Assembly (NCBI GenBank): GCA_017650925.1
Contig: JAGCDY010000108.1
Location: 1-43,517, forward strand
Direction: 5' to 3'
DNA length: 43,517 nt
Origin: a bacterium
GTDB taxonomy: Bacteria; Auribacterota; UBA3054
Made by a program: the position numbers and the translations under genes. The notes beneath the pieces are model-generated. The model was not told the origin of the DNA and ran no database searches. It saw nothing but the letters and a program-made list of their open reading frames with translations. Every line of letters begins with the position of its first letter. Within the stretch, counting starts at the first letter, position 1. This document shows positions 25,077 to 33,454 of the stretch, piece by piece.

Positions 25077-25553
25077 TTATTCCTTGTTTTCTTTTTCTTC
25101 TTTATTCATCACGACGGCGAAGGCCAGTTCGCCCTCGGCGACTTTCTGACCGTCAACGGAAGCGACGGCTTTGCATTTGCCCATGGTGGAGCGCATGGAG
25201 ATGATGTCGATCCTTAAGTGAAGCTGATCGCCCGGCTGGACGGGCTTTCTGAATTTCACTTTGTCCATCGTCAGGAAGTATGGGATGAGGCCCTTGAATC
25301 TGGGATTGGACAAAACGACGATGGCTGCGGCCTGGGCCAAGGATTCCATGATAAGCACGCCCGGCATGACGGGCTGTCCAGGGAAGTGGCCGACGAAGAA
25401 GGGCTCGTTCATGGTCACGTTCTTGATGGCGTCCACGTAGGTGTCGCAGTCGGTGGCTATGACTCGGTCGACTAAAAGGAAGGGAGGACGGTGCGGCAGA
25501 ATCGCCATGATGTCCTGGATGTTGAAGCTTTTAACGTTGTTGTTTTCTTCCAT
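25077..25553 (-). CDS. fabZ: 3-hydroxyacyl-ACP dehydratase
   Basis: Hot-dog fold dehydratase of fatty acid elongation; it removes water from 3-hydroxyacyl-ACP and so competes with LpxA and LpxD for the same substrate. The 158 residues show LPHRPPFLLVDRV (19-31) and GHFPGQPVMPGVLIMESLAQ (55-74), with catalytic His56 and Glu70. The C-terminus is a charged Lys/Glu tail. It is an independent gene, not fused to lpxC as in Bacteroidetes. Location between lpxC (14-base gap) and lpxA (7-base gap) balances fatty acid and lipid A synthesis. Confidence 0.97.
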   Translation of the reverse strand: MEENNNVKSFNIQDIMAILPHRPPFLLVDRVIATDCDTYVDAIKNVTMNEPFFVGHFPGQPVMPGVLIMESLAQAAAIVVLSNPRFKGLIPYFLTMDKVKFRKPVQPGDQLHLRIDIISMRSTMGKCKAVASVDGQKVAEGELAFAVVMNKEEKENKE

Positions 25554-25567
25554 GGTGGTATCTTTTT

Positions 25568-26446
25568 TTAGTTGTTGGCGTATTTGGCTGCGATGGCAGC
25601 GGCGGCTTTGTTGTTAAGAGTGTGTCCGGAGCGCGAGGATACGACGTGCGCTCTTAGTCTTCTGCCGACGAGGGCGAGGTCGCCTATCAAATCCATGACT
25701 TTGTGTCTTACGAATTCGTCCTTGTAGCGCAGGCCGTCCTTGGAGAGGATGGCGTTGTCGGTGATGACGATGGCGTTGTTGAGCGAGCCGCCCTTGATGA
25801 GTCCTCTGGAAAGCAGGGCCGCCAGTTCGCTGTAAAGGGCGAAGGTTCTGCTTGGCGCGATGTTGTTGATAAAGTTCTCCTCGTTGACTGTCGTTTCGAA
25901 GAACTGCGTGCCGACGACGGGATGGGGATAGCTCATGGTGTAAGAGATCTTGTATTCGTCGCAGGGCAGTATCTCGATGGTCGCGTCGCCGTGCTCGACT
26001 TTGATGGGCTCGTCGATCACGATATCGGGGAGCCTATCCTCTTCCAGTTCCTTTATTCCGGCTTCCTTCAGAGTTTCCGCGAACTCGATGCCGCTGCCGT
26101 CCATCAGGGGTGTTTCCATGGCGGTCGCTTCCACGATAAGGTTGTCGATGCCGAGGCAGTAGATGGAGGCCATTAAGTGCTCGACGGTCAATACGACAAT
26201 GGGCACGGGCTGCGGGGATTGCGGGATCTGGAGCAGTTTGCCGATCGTGGTGCTGCGGTCGGTGTTAAGGACGGAGGTCACGCGGGCCGGGAAAGCCACG
26301 CCGCCGGGGATGGGCACGTCGGTCCTTTTGAAAACGATGCCCGTACCAGCGGGGGCAGGCAGGAACCTTAAGGATGTGATCTCGCCGGAATGGAGGCCGA
26401 TGCCGCTGATCTTGGTCTCTTTGGCGATGGTTGTCTGTTTGGTCAT
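25568..26446 (-). CDS. lpxC: UDP-3-O-acyl-N-acetylglucosamine deacetylase
   Basis: Zinc deacetylase that commits UDP-GlcNAc derivatives to lipid A. The 292 residues carry the zinc ligands His90 (LTVEHLMAS), His248 and Asp252 (RHKVMDLIGDLALVG), and the catalytic His275 in SGHTLNN. SGIGLHSGE near the N-terminus and MDGSG (115-119) are also typical. Length is close to the 305 of E. coli. It begins 4 bases after lpxD and has no clear ribosome binding site of its own, so it is probably translated by coupling. FabZ is encoded next. Confidence 0.98.
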   Translation of the reverse strand: MTKQTTIAKETKISGIGLHSGEITSLRFLPAPAGTGIVFKRTDVPIPGGVAFPARVTSVLNTDRSTTIGKLLQIPQSPQPVPIVVLTVEHLMASIYCLGIDNLIVEATAMETPLMDGSGIEFAETLKEAGIKELEEDRLPDIVIDEPIKVEHGDATIEILPCDEYKISYTMSYPHPVVGTQFFETTVNEENFINNIAPSRTFALYSELAALLSRGLIKGGSLNNAIVITDNAILSKDGLRYKDEFVRHKVMDLIGDLALVGRRLRAHVVSSRSGHTLNNKAAAAIAAKYANN

Positions 26447-26450
26447 TGTT

Positions 26451-27500
26451 TTATTGCTTTTTGGCTAATTCTTCTTTCAGTCTGGCGACTTCTTTTTCCA
26501 GATCATGGAGTTCCTTTAAGATCTGGGGCAGTCTGACTACCACGCTCTCGCGCTTCTTGTAGGTGATGTGCGGGGTGGCGGGGGAGCCGATATAGAAGCC
26601 TTTTTCATGAATGTCTTTGGTGACGCCGCACTGGCCGCCAATGATGACGTCGTCGCAGATCTCGATGTGGCCGTTCAAACCGGCCTGGCCGGCTAAGATG
26701 ACGCGGTTGCCGATCTTGGTCGAACCGCTCATGGCGGAGCAGCCGCACATGACGGAGTCCTCGCCGATCTCACAGTTGTGGGCGATCTGGCAGAGGTTGT
26801 CTATTTTGGCGCCGCGCTTGACGATCGTGGTGTCGAGCCTGGCCCTGTCGATGCAGGTGTTGGCGCCTATTTCGACGTCGTCGCCGATAGAGACGTTGCC
26901 GATCTGCGGGACCTTCTCGCGTCTGCCGTTTATTTCAAGGTAGCCGAAACCGTCTGCGCCGATGACCGTCCCCGGATGGATGGTGACGCGTTCGCCGATC
27001 TTTATGCGTTCCCTTATCGTCACGTGCGGGTAGAGGAAACTGTCGTTGCCTATTTCCGTGAAGTGGCCGACGTAGCAGAAGGCGCCGATCACGCAGTTGT
27101 CGCCGATGGTCGCGCCTTCCTCGATGACGGCGTAGGGCTGGACGGAGACGTTCTTGCCCAAGACCGCGGAGGGGGAGACGACGGCGGTCGGATGCACGCC
27201 GGGCGCGAACTCGACTTTCGGCGGGGCGACCTTCTCCAAAAGTTTCTGCAGGGCCAGCTGAGGATCGGGGACGATGATCAGGGTCGGCGGGCAGTTCTCG
27301 GGAATATTGAGGCTCGCCCTCACCAGCACGGCGGCCGCCTTGGTCGTCATTAAGGAGGGGATGTACTTCTCGACGTTAAGGAAGGTGATGTCGCCGGGCT
27401 TGGCTTCGTTGATGCCGCCGAAACCGGAAACTATGGTGTTGGGATCGCCTTTTACTTCGGCTTCCAAAAGACCTGCAATTACGGAAACGGGAATTTCCAT
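26451..27500 (-). CDS. lpxD: UDP-3-O-(3-hydroxyacyl)glucosamine N-acyltransferase
   Basis: Adds the second 3-hydroxyacyl chain in lipid A synthesis. The 349 residues have an N-terminal uridine-binding domain (about 1-100), a beta-helix of hexapeptide repeats (about 100-310) with GADGFGY (181-187) and the catalytic His241 in QIAHNCEIG, and a C-terminal helix ending KEVARLKEELAKKQ. Size matches E. coli LpxD (341). AAGGAA precedes the start on the minus strand. It follows the two Skp-like genes by 18 bases, an order also seen as ompH-lpxD in Chlamydia and proteobacteria. Confidence 0.98.
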   Translation of the reverse strand: MEIPVSVIAGLLEAEVKGDPNTIVSGFGGINEAKPGDITFLNVEKYIPSLMTTKAAAVLVRASLNIPENCPPTLIIVPDPQLALQKLLEKVAPPKVEFAPGVHPTAVVSPSAVLGKNVSVQPYAVIEEGATIGDNCVIGAFCYVGHFTEIGNDSFLYPHVTIRERIKIGERVTIHPGTVIGADGFGYLEINGRREKVPQIGNVSIGDDVEIGANTCIDRARLDTTIVKRGAKIDNLCQIAHNCEIGEDSVMCGCSAMSGSTKIGNRVILAGQAGLNGHIEICDDVIIGGQCGVTKDIHEKGFYIGSPATPHITYKKRESVVVRLPQILKELHDLEKEVARLKEELAKKQ

Positions 27501-27518
27501 TTAATGATTCCTTAAATT

Positions 27519-28061
27519 TTATTTGCTAAGGGGAAGTTTGCTTCTGAGCTTGTCCAGTTCCTCGTCGTACTGGCGGTTCAGCTCGTTGGTAACTTCCTTG
27601 GTGTAATCTTTGACGACTTTCTGGTCGAGGTAAAGGATGGCTTTCAGGTCGAGCATCAGGGAGACGTTGTCCCTGGAGCCAATTTTCTCGATGATGGCGC
27701 GGATCTTGGAGGCGATCCTTTCCATATCGTGGCTGTGCTGGGCGGTGATCTCTTCGGTCGCCTGCTCCTTGAAGCGTTCGATGCGGTCGAAGTCCTTGGC
27801 GTACTGCTCCCTCAGAGCCGCGCTTTTCTCGGCGGAAAGGGCGGTGATCTGGGCTTCCAGCTTGTCAAGCTGGGCGGTCATCTGGGAGATCTCCTCCGTC
27901 CTGAGGTCGCGTTTGGTCAGGGCTTTCCTCTCGCATTCCTTGAACTCTTTGCTGCCCTGCAGAACGTCCTCGGTGTTGACGTAGGCGAAGCTGATGCCGA
28001 GGCAGTTTATGGCGGCGGCGGATAAGACAAAAGCTAAAAATATCTGTTTTTTCATGTTCAT
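27519..28061 (-). CDS. skp: OmpH/Skp-family periplasmic chaperone, second copy
   Basis: Skp/OmpH proteins are trimeric periplasmic chaperones that carry unfolded outer-membrane proteins to the BAM complex. The 180 residues have a signal peptide (MNMKKQIFLAFVLSAAAINCLG), then FAYVNTEDVLQGSKEFKECE, the typical start of the family, and a long charged coiled coil (about 45-110) forming the tentacle. The C-terminal part returns to the body with LDLKAILYLDQKVVKDYT. It overlaps the upstream paralogue by 4 bases. The two share only moderate identity, mostly in the body. The family is confident; functional identity to Skp is inferred. Confidence 0.85.
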   Translation of the reverse strand: MNMKKQIFLAFVLSAAAINCLGISFAYVNTEDVLQGSKEFKECERKALTKRDLRTEEISQMTAQLDKLEAQITALSAEKSAALREQYAKDFDRIERFKEQATEEITAQHSHDMERIASKIRAIIEKIGSRDNVSLMLDLKAILYLDQKVVKDYTKEVTNELNRQYDEELDKLRSKLPLSK

Positions 28062-28609
28062 TTCACGCGGTTCGGGGTCTTAAGCAGGCGTTCTTTCTCT
28101 TTGGCGTAAGCCTCGTTCAGTTTCAGAACGACGTCGTCGGTGAGGTCCTTCATCTCAGAGCGGTCGAGATAGACGATGGCTTTCAAATCGATTATGAGGG
28201 TGTACTTGCCGTCTTTGCCAATGTCCTCGATGACGGCTTTCAGCTTGTTGGCGATCCTGTTGAGGTCGACCGAGCGCTGTTCCCTAAGCGATTTGTCGGT
28301 GTCCTCGGCGAAGCGGCTGGCTCTCGCGATCAGGGCCTGGTAGTTGGCCTCCTCCTGCTGGCGCTTGGCGTCGGACAGGATCTTGAGCTTGTCGCCCAGA
28401 GCGTCGATCTCGCTGGTCATTTTTCTCAGCTCTTCCTCTTTCTCGTCCTGGATGTCGAGCAGCGCCAAGGAGCAGTCTTTGTATTCCTTGCTGTTATTAA
28501 GCGCCGTCTCCGTATCCACGTAGGCGATCTTCGGGGCTTTCACGTCGGAACCGAAAGCCCAAACGGGGAGCGCGAGGGCAAGGATCATTATAAGCGATCT
28601 AACCGGCAT
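28058..28609 (-). CDS. skp: OmpH/Skp-family periplasmic chaperone, first copy
   Basis: First gene of the envelope operon. The 183 residues begin with signal peptide MPVRSLIMILALALPVWAFG, followed by KIAYVDTETALNNSKEYKD, the strand-helix start of OmpH/Skp proteins, a long charged coiled coil (about 50-115), and the closing body segment IDLKAIVYLDRSEMKDLTDD, which is nearly the same as in the neighbouring copy (LDLKAILYLDQKVVKDYT). Two adjacent copies might form mixed trimers. No bamA is seen upstream, unlike the usual bamA-skp-lpxD order. An extended -10 promoter lies 48-57 bases upstream. Confidence 0.85.
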   Translation of the reverse strand: MPVRSLIMILALALPVWAFGSDVKAPKIAYVDTETALNNSKEYKDCSLALLDIQDEKEEELRKMTSEIDALGDKLKILSDAKRQQEEANYQALIARASRFAEDTDKSLREQRSVDLNRIANKLKAVIEDIGKDGKYTLIIDLKAIVYLDRSEMKDLTDDVVLKLNEAYAKEKERLLKTPNRVK

Positions 28610-28657
28610 AGCAACTTGTTTCTCCGTGGTTATTGATTCACTTGACTTAACTTATTG

Positions 28658-28666
28658 ATTATACCA
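28658..28666 (-). promoter_or_regulatory. Extended -10 promoter of the skp-lpx operon
   Basis: The minus strand reads TGGTATAAT, a perfect extended -10. No -35 box is evident. It would drive all six genes down to the terminator at 24257-24277. Confidence 0.65.
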
Positions 28667-28699
28667 AAACCCAGAGAAAAGGGGCGAGAGAAAGCTGTA

Positions 28700-28728
28700 C
28701 TGAAAGCAAGGGCGATTTTTGCTATAAT
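28700..28728 (+). promoter_or_regulatory. Promoter of the DUF6754 membrane operon
   Basis: CTGAAA at 28700-28705, 17 bases, then TGCTATAAT at 28720-28728 (TATAAT at 28723-28728). The ATG follows at 28755 with GGAGAAAG between. It is divergent from the skp-lpx promoter. Confidence 0.65.
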
Positions 28729-28754
28729 CACCTTTACTGATAATTGGAGAAAGA

Positions 28755-29525
28755 ATGGATCACGCGACGTTACCCATAATAATCTTTATTCTGCTCTTTT
28801 CCGGCTTCATCATTACCATGATCATGCTGACGAAGCGCGGCAAAGAAGTCTTTTTGCGCCCCATCAACGGCCTTAAGGTCATTGACGACGCGATCGGCAG
28901 AGCCGCGGAGGAGGACAGGCCCATCATGTTCAATCTGGGCTTCGACGACCTCTCCGTCAACCTCTTCTGCTCGCTGGCCGTCATGGGCTACGTCGTAAGG
29001 AAAGCCGCGAAACTCTCGATGCCGGTCTACGTGCCTCTGGCCCAGCCTCTGGCCTACGCCATGGCGGAAGAGTTCTGGAAGGACGGCTACGCCGCCATGG
29101 GAAAAGAGGGCATGTTCGCGGTCGAGGACTGTTTGAGGTATATGTCGAGCAACCAGTCCGCCCTGGGAGCCGGCATCGCCGGCTGGATAAAACGCGACCA
29201 TGTGGGGGCCAACTTCATGTTCGGCACCTACGGCTTCGAATCGATGATGCTGGCGGAAGCCGGCCAGCAGGCCGGGGCCTTCCAGATCGCCTGCACGCCG
29301 AGCTTTTACCAGGTGCCATTCTTCATGGTCTCCTGCGACTACACCGTTTTCGGCGAGGAATTCTACGCCGCGGGCGCCTACTTCAACAGGGATCCCGTGC
29401 TGACGGGAAGTTTGGTCGGCCAGGACTACTCGAAACTTGTCCTGCTGATACTTATAGTTTTGGGAAGCCTCCTTCTGACGATCTTCCAGAAAACCGATTA
29501 TCTGAGACTTCTTCTGCAGTGGTGA
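28755..29525 (+). CDS. DUF6754-type membrane protein
   Basis: A 256-residue membrane protein that I recognise as the DUF6754 type, of unknown function. A transmembrane helix at about 6-26 is followed by basic residues (TKRGKEVFLRPINGL), a soluble domain of about 190 residues with GRAAEEDRPIMFNLG, CSLAVMGYVVRKAA, LAQPLAYAMAEE, GANFMFGTYGFESMMLAEAG and FFMVSCDYTVFGEEFYAAGAYF, then a second transmembrane helix at about 228-245. The soluble core is the most conserved part of the family as I know it, and is compatible with a Rossmann-like or ligand-binding fold, but that is a guess. It is the first of four tightly spaced membrane-protein genes. Confidence 0.8.
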   Translation: MDHATLPIIIFILLFSGFIITMIMLTKRGKEVFLRPINGLKVIDDAIGRAAEEDRPIMFNLGFDDLSVNLFCSLAVMGYVVRKAAKLSMPVYVPLAQPLAYAMAEEFWKDGYAAMGKEGMFAVEDCLRYMSSNQSALGAGIAGWIKRDHVGANFMFGTYGFESMMLAEAGQQAGAFQIACTPSFYQVPFFMVSCDYTVFGEEFYAAGAYFNRDPVLTGSLVGQDYSKLVLLILIVLGSLLLTIFQKTDYLRLLLQW

Positions 29526-29531
29526 CCTGAT

Positions 29532-31172
29532 ATGAGCAAACGCAATATACTTAAGATAATCGCTTTCGTAGTCGGACTGTATTTCTTCTTGGAATACATT
29601 CTTCCGGAGAAGGTCGGCGGCGAATTCGACTCCTACGAAGTGGGATGCCCCGTCACTGTGGAGAGAAGCGGCAAGAAGCTGCAGTTCTACGTCGGGAATT
29701 ACTATAAGGGCCGCGGCATAATCGGCCGCATGGTGAAGAGCTCCGGAAAATGGGTGAAGGATGCCAAGCCCTGCCTTCAGCGCTCACTCTTTTTGAAATT
29801 CGACCAGTACGGCCTCACGGAACCGGACGCCGTTTCCGCGCCGGAGGGGCTCACGCTTCTGTATCTCGGCCAGAACGAGAAGGAGCCGGTTCTGTGCTAC
29901 GCCGTCAGCGAGGACGACGGACAGACTTTCAGGAAAAAGGGCCCGGTCGTCATTTCCACCAACGAGGTCTTCAAAACTTTCGAGAACGCGCCCAACGGCC
30001 AGATACCAGACCGCATAAAGAGTTTCGCCGCGGACTTCAGGAACGGCCTCTGGGAGGTCTACCTTTTCACCATGACCTACCGCGTCTGGCGCGCCGAAGG
30101 ACCGGACCTCAAGCATTTGAGTCTGGAGGCCGCGCCCATCGTCTCCTCGACGCTGACGGAAAAATCGCCCAACTCTTTCGATGTCTATTCCGAAGGCGGT
30201 CAGCCGGTTCTGGTCTACGTGATGGACAGGGAGATCCTGGAGTTCAGGAGATCAGGGAACGATTGGGAAAGCAAGAGCTGGAAAGCCCCCAAGGGCAACG
30301 GCACGAACGACACCGTTTACGCCGGAGGCAGGATGGATGTCGGCGAGGGCGTTCTTTACCTTGGCACCAAAAAGATGCAGAAAGGCCGTCCCATCGATTC
30401 TCCCTACGAGACGCAGCTGGCCTCCGTCGCTTTGCGCGACAGGGGCGACGGCACCCCGCTGGCTCCCGAGATGTCGGTCTACAAGAAAGTCGGGGCCTCG
30501 CCGAGGCCGACGTATCTTTCCTACGGCACCGAATGGGCGGGGAAATTCCTGACGGTGGTCGGCTCTTTCGCGATCTTCATCGCCATGATCAATTTGATGC
30601 TTTTCCACGGCAAGAAGATCTACCAGAGCGCCCTCAATTACAACGCGCCCGCGGGAGAGGATAAGCTTCCCGGCGGCGGCGCGCCCATGAGAAACTTCAT
30701 AAAGAACGCCGGCTACAGCGCGGTCTTCCTCATTTTCCTGGCCGTCATGATCGTCTGCGCCTGGAAAGGCCAGACCGACGAGGCCAAGGGCACCGTCTGG
30801 AAGACCTCCTTCGACTTCCTTTTCAACGCCATCCAACTCCCTATGGGCAGCGCGGTCTTCTCGATGATCACCTTCTATATGATTAGCGCGGCCTACCGCT
30901 CCTTCAAAGTTAGGAGCCTGGAGGCGGGCTTCCTTATGGCGGCGGCGATAGTCTGCATGGTCGGACAGATGCCGATCGGCGAGCTTCTGGCCTCGCTCGT
31001 TCCGGAAAGCTGGAAGCTTCTGCAGCTGCCCTGGCTCTCAGGGAAACTTCTCAGCGTTCTTAACGCGGCGGCCTACCGCGCGGTGCTGATAGGAACCTTG
31101 ATAGGCAGCGTAGCCATATCACTGCGCATTTGGCTCGGACTTGATAACAGCGTGTATTCATCGGTGGATTAA
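29532..31172 (+). CDS. Membrane protein with external beta-propeller-like domain
   Basis: A 546-residue protein, second in the DUF6754 operon. One N-terminal transmembrane helix (about 6-24) leads into an exported domain of about 300 residues with repeated beta-strand blades and an Asp-box-like motif SEDDGQTF (126-133), as in sialidase-type propellers. I see no catalytic residues of a sialidase. The C-terminal 210 residues hold about five transmembrane helices (near 338-358, 394-411, 430-455, 465-490 and 508-535). The gene starts 6 bases after the preceding stop. It might present a sensing or binding module outside the cell while anchoring the complex in the membrane. Function unknown. Confidence 0.72.
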   Translation: MSKRNILKIIAFVVGLYFFLEYILPEKVGGEFDSYEVGCPVTVERSGKKLQFYVGNYYKGRGIIGRMVKSSGKWVKDAKPCLQRSLFLKFDQYGLTEPDAVSAPEGLTLLYLGQNEKEPVLCYAVSEDDGQTFRKKGPVVISTNEVFKTFENAPNGQIPDRIKSFAADFRNGLWEVYLFTMTYRVWRAEGPDLKHLSLEAAPIVSSTLTEKSPNSFDVYSEGGQPVLVYVMDREILEFRRSGNDWESKSWKAPKGNGTNDTVYAGGRMDVGEGVLYLGTKKMQKGRPIDSPYETQLASVALRDRGDGTPLAPEMSVYKKVGASPRPTYLSYGTEWAGKFLTVVGSFAIFIAMINLMLFHGKKIYQSALNYNAPAGEDKLPGGGAPMRNFIKNAGYSAVFLIFLAVMIVCAWKGQTDEAKGTVWKTSFDFLFNAIQLPMGSAVFSMITFYMISAAYRSFKVRSLEAGFLMAAAIVCMVGQMPIGELLASLVPESWKLLQLPWLSGKLLSVLNAAAYRAVLIGTLIGSVAISLRIWLGLDNSVYSSVD

Positions 31173-31174
31173 GC

Positions 31175-32056
31175 ATGACGGAAGAAAATAAAAATCGCTC
31201 TTTCTGGGACCGCGTGCAGTTCTGCGACCCGAGGATACTCTACGCGCTTTTCGCGGTGGTCGTCATCGTTTTTGAGATGGTTCAAGTCAAGATGCCGGTG
31301 CCCAATCCCGTCTGGGTCGGAAAGCTCTACGACAGGATAGAGAATCTGCCGCCGGACAAGGCGGTCCTGATAGACTGCGACTACGGCGCCGGCAACCGCG
31401 GGGAATGCGAGGGCCAGTTCAAGGCCGTCATCCAGCATCTCTTTTCGAGGAACATAAAGTTCATGGTCGTGACCTGGACGACGAACGTCGAGGGCCAGAA
31501 GCTGGGCCGCCAGGTGCTGGACGAGGTCGCCAAGAAAATGAACAAGGTTGACGGCGAGGACTACGTCATGTTCCAGGCCATCGTCAACGCCGGCGGCGTG
31601 ACGCTGCAAAGCCTGGCCAAGGACATCCACGGCTTCGTCGTCAAGGACATCAACGGCCGCGACCTGGGGGACATCCCCATGATGAAGAATTTCAGGACCA
31701 TCGCGGACGTTTCCTTAATCTACCGCGTGGCCTATTCCTGGGGCGGCGTGCCCTGGATCGGCTTCGTGCAGTCCGTTTACGGAACGCCTCTGGCGGCGGG
31801 CTCCGCCGGCATCGAGAGCTCTACGGCTTATCCGTATCTCGACAGCGGTCAGCTCTGCGGGCTCTTGGCCGGCGCGGCCGGCGCGGCGGCCTACGAGAAG
31901 CGCGTCATGGAGGCCGGGATAACGCCGGAGACGGGCATCGGGACCAAGACCGTAAGCGTGCAGTCGTTCGCGACGCTTTTCGTGGTCGTTTCCATTCTCA
32001 TCAGCAATTTCGCCATGTTCATGTCCAAGTGGCAGGGCAAAAGGGCCAGGACATAA
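31175..32056 (+). CDS. Bitopic membrane protein with periplasmic alpha/beta domain, DUF6754 partner
   Basis: A 293-residue protein of unknown function. Transmembrane helices at about 20-36 and 264-283 flank a domain of about 220 residues. It contains KAVLIDCDYGAGNRGECEGQ, VIQHLFSRNIKFMVVTWTT, DIPMMKNFRTIADVSLIYRV and SGQLCGLLAGAAGAAAYE. From memory, proteins with the same pattern (a 'D-x-D-Y-G' strand, then late 'YPYxxSGQxxGLLxGxxGAAxYE') accompany DUF6754 proteins in other phyla. The fold looks like an alternating alpha/beta domain. The gene starts 2 bases after the previous stop. It has the same two-ended membrane anchoring as the DUF6754 protein, suggesting direct pairing. Confidence 0.72.
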   Translation: MTEENKNRSFWDRVQFCDPRILYALFAVVVIVFEMVQVKMPVPNPVWVGKLYDRIENLPPDKAVLIDCDYGAGNRGECEGQFKAVIQHLFSRNIKFMVVTWTTNVEGQKLGRQVLDEVAKKMNKVDGEDYVMFQAIVNAGGVTLQSLAKDIHGFVVKDINGRDLGDIPMMKNFRTIADVSLIYRVAYSWGGVPWIGFVQSVYGTPLAAGSAGIESSTAYPYLDSGQLCGLLAGAAGAAAYEKRVMEAGITPETGIGTKTVSVQSFATLFVVVSILISNFAMFMSKWQGKRART

Positions 32057-32068
32057 GGAGGGCTGATC

Positions 32069-32905
32069 GTGCAAAAATCAAAGGGTAAGATATTCTGGAT
32101 CGTTCTGGGAGTTTTGGTGCTTGCCATCGCTGTCTGGGGAGAGTTCAGAGCGGGGAGCATCCCGCAGGTGGCCGCACGAGTGAAAGACCTCGACCTTCCC
32201 AACCTGGGCGTCTATAGGCTCCAGACCTGGATCGCCGCGCTCTCCTGCATCGCGGTCTACAGTTTCCTCTTCAAGGAGAACCCCTTCTACCGCTTCTTCG
32301 AGCACGCCCTCCTTGGCTGCGCCACGGGCTACAGCTGCGCCGTCGTCATGCGCCAGAACCTTTACAGCCAGTGGCTCGTGCCCATAAAGAAAGCGATCGT
32401 CAACGTCGCTCAGAACGGCTGGACGAGTTCCGACGCCGCCACCATAGCGCTGATACTGGCCGGCGTCATCGGCCTTCTCTGGTACTTCCAGTACAGCAAG
32501 AAATATTTCTGGGTCAGCCGCATCGCCATGTGCATATCTCTGGGCGCCGGCGCGGGACTTGCCTTCAAGGACACTTTCAACCAGCTTATTCCCCAGATCA
32601 CGGGCACCTTCAAGAACGTCTGTCCCTCCGAATACGTGATGCCCGGCGCCACTTTGATGGAACGTTTCTACATGGGCTGCGAGAACTTCATCTTCGTAAT
32701 AGGCACGGTCTCCGTCCTGATGTACTTCTTCTTCGCCTTCGGCAACAAGAACCCGATCGTCAAGGGCAGTTCGAAAATAGGGCGCTGGTACCTCATGATA
32801 GCGCTTGGCGCCTTCTTTGGAAACACCTTCATGTCACGCCTTTCCGCCCTAATTGAGCGCGTCCACTTCCTGATGGCGGAGTGGTTGCTAATTAGTCAGA
32901 TGTAG
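32069..32905 (+). CDS. Polytopic membrane protein, fourth gene of the DUF6754 operon
   Basis: A 278-residue hydrophobic protein with about seven predicted transmembrane helices and short loops; no family is recognised with certainty. The start is GTG at 32069, supported by an excellent AAGGAGGG at 32055-32062 that overlaps the previous stop codon. Helices are visible at about 9-25, 50-66, 74-92, 120-138, 145-165, 205-225 and 240-262. The small external segment GSIPQVAARVKDLDLPNLGVYRLQTWI precedes helix 2 and hints at a membrane-surface helix. It is likely the channel or scaffold of the complex, by inference from topology only. A new promoter begins right after its stop codon. Confidence 0.7.
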   Translation: MQKSKGKIFWIVLGVLVLAIAVWGEFRAGSIPQVAARVKDLDLPNLGVYRLQTWIAALSCIAVYSFLFKENPFYRFFEHALLGCATGYSCAVVMRQNLYSQWLVPIKKAIVNVAQNGWTSSDAATIALILAGVIGLLWYFQYSKKYFWVSRIAMCISLGAGAGLAFKDTFNQLIPQITGTFKNVCPSEYVMPGATLMERFYMGCENFIFVIGTVSVLMYFFFAFGNKNPIVKGSSKIGRWYLMIALGAFFGNTFMSRLSALIERVHFLMAEWLLISQM

Positions 32906-32912
32906 CCGCTGT

Positions 32913-32941
32913 TTGAGTATTTTTTTGACTTTTGCTAATAT
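32913..32941 (+). promoter_or_regulatory. Promoter of the STAS / SpoIIE phosphatase pair
   Basis: TTGAGT at 32913-32918, exact 17-base spacer ending in TGC, then TAATAT at 32936-32941. The ATG at 32966 has TGGAGGAAT upstream at 32952-32960. Confidence 0.7.
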
Positions 32942-32965
32942 GAATAGGCTATGGAGGAATAAAGC

Positions 32966-33454
32966 ATGATCGGACACAGCAACAACAGGATCGAGGCGGC
33001 CGTTGCCAACAACACCGCTTACATAAAGATATTTGGGCGCGGGACGTTCCAGACCGTTGCTGATTTCCGTGATTTTGTCAAAAAGAGCCTGGACGAAGGC
33101 ATGGGCGTGCTCATCGACCTCTCGAACTGCGAAACGCTGGATTCCACCTTCATCGGAACGCTGGTCGCCCTCAGCATGAAATCCAAGGCGGCTGGCGAGA
33201 GCAGGCTGAAACTTTTCAATGTCTCCGATCACGTCAGGAATATTTTCACCACTTTGGGCCTGCAGGGCATTCTTGACATAAACGAAGCCGCGCCCGGCGA
33301 GGGCGGCGATTATTCCCCGATCGCCAGCACGGTCCACTCGAAGGTCGAAATCACAGACCTCATGCTGGACGCGCATCTTACGCTTTCAAAGATAAACGAG
33401 CGCAACGCTGTGGAATTCAAGGATGTGGTCGAATTTCTCAAGCAGCAGCGTTGA
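32966..33454 (+). CDS. STAS-domain anti-sigma factor antagonist
   Basis: A 162-residue cytoplasmic protein. Residues about 5-105 form a STAS domain of the RsbV/SpoIIAA kind: GVLIDLSNCETLDSTFIGTL contains the switch site at Ser60 or Thr61 after Asp59, followed by RLKLFNVSDHVRNIFTTLGL. In partner switching, an anti-sigma kinase phosphorylates this serine and a PP2C phosphatase removes the phosphate, freeing a sigma factor or another target. Residues 106-162 are an extra helical tail not present in short RsbV proteins. The next gene, encoding a SpoIIE phosphatase, starts 32 bases before this one ends, so the two are made together. The kinase partner is not in the window. Confidence 0.88.
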   Translation: MIGHSNNRIEAAVANNTAYIKIFGRGTFQTVADFRDFVKKSLDEGMGVLIDLSNCETLDSTFIGTLVALSMKSKAAGESRLKLFNVSDHVRNIFTTLGLQGILDINEAAPGEGGDYSPIASTVHSKVEITDLMLDAHLTLSKINERNAVEFKDVVEFLKQQR

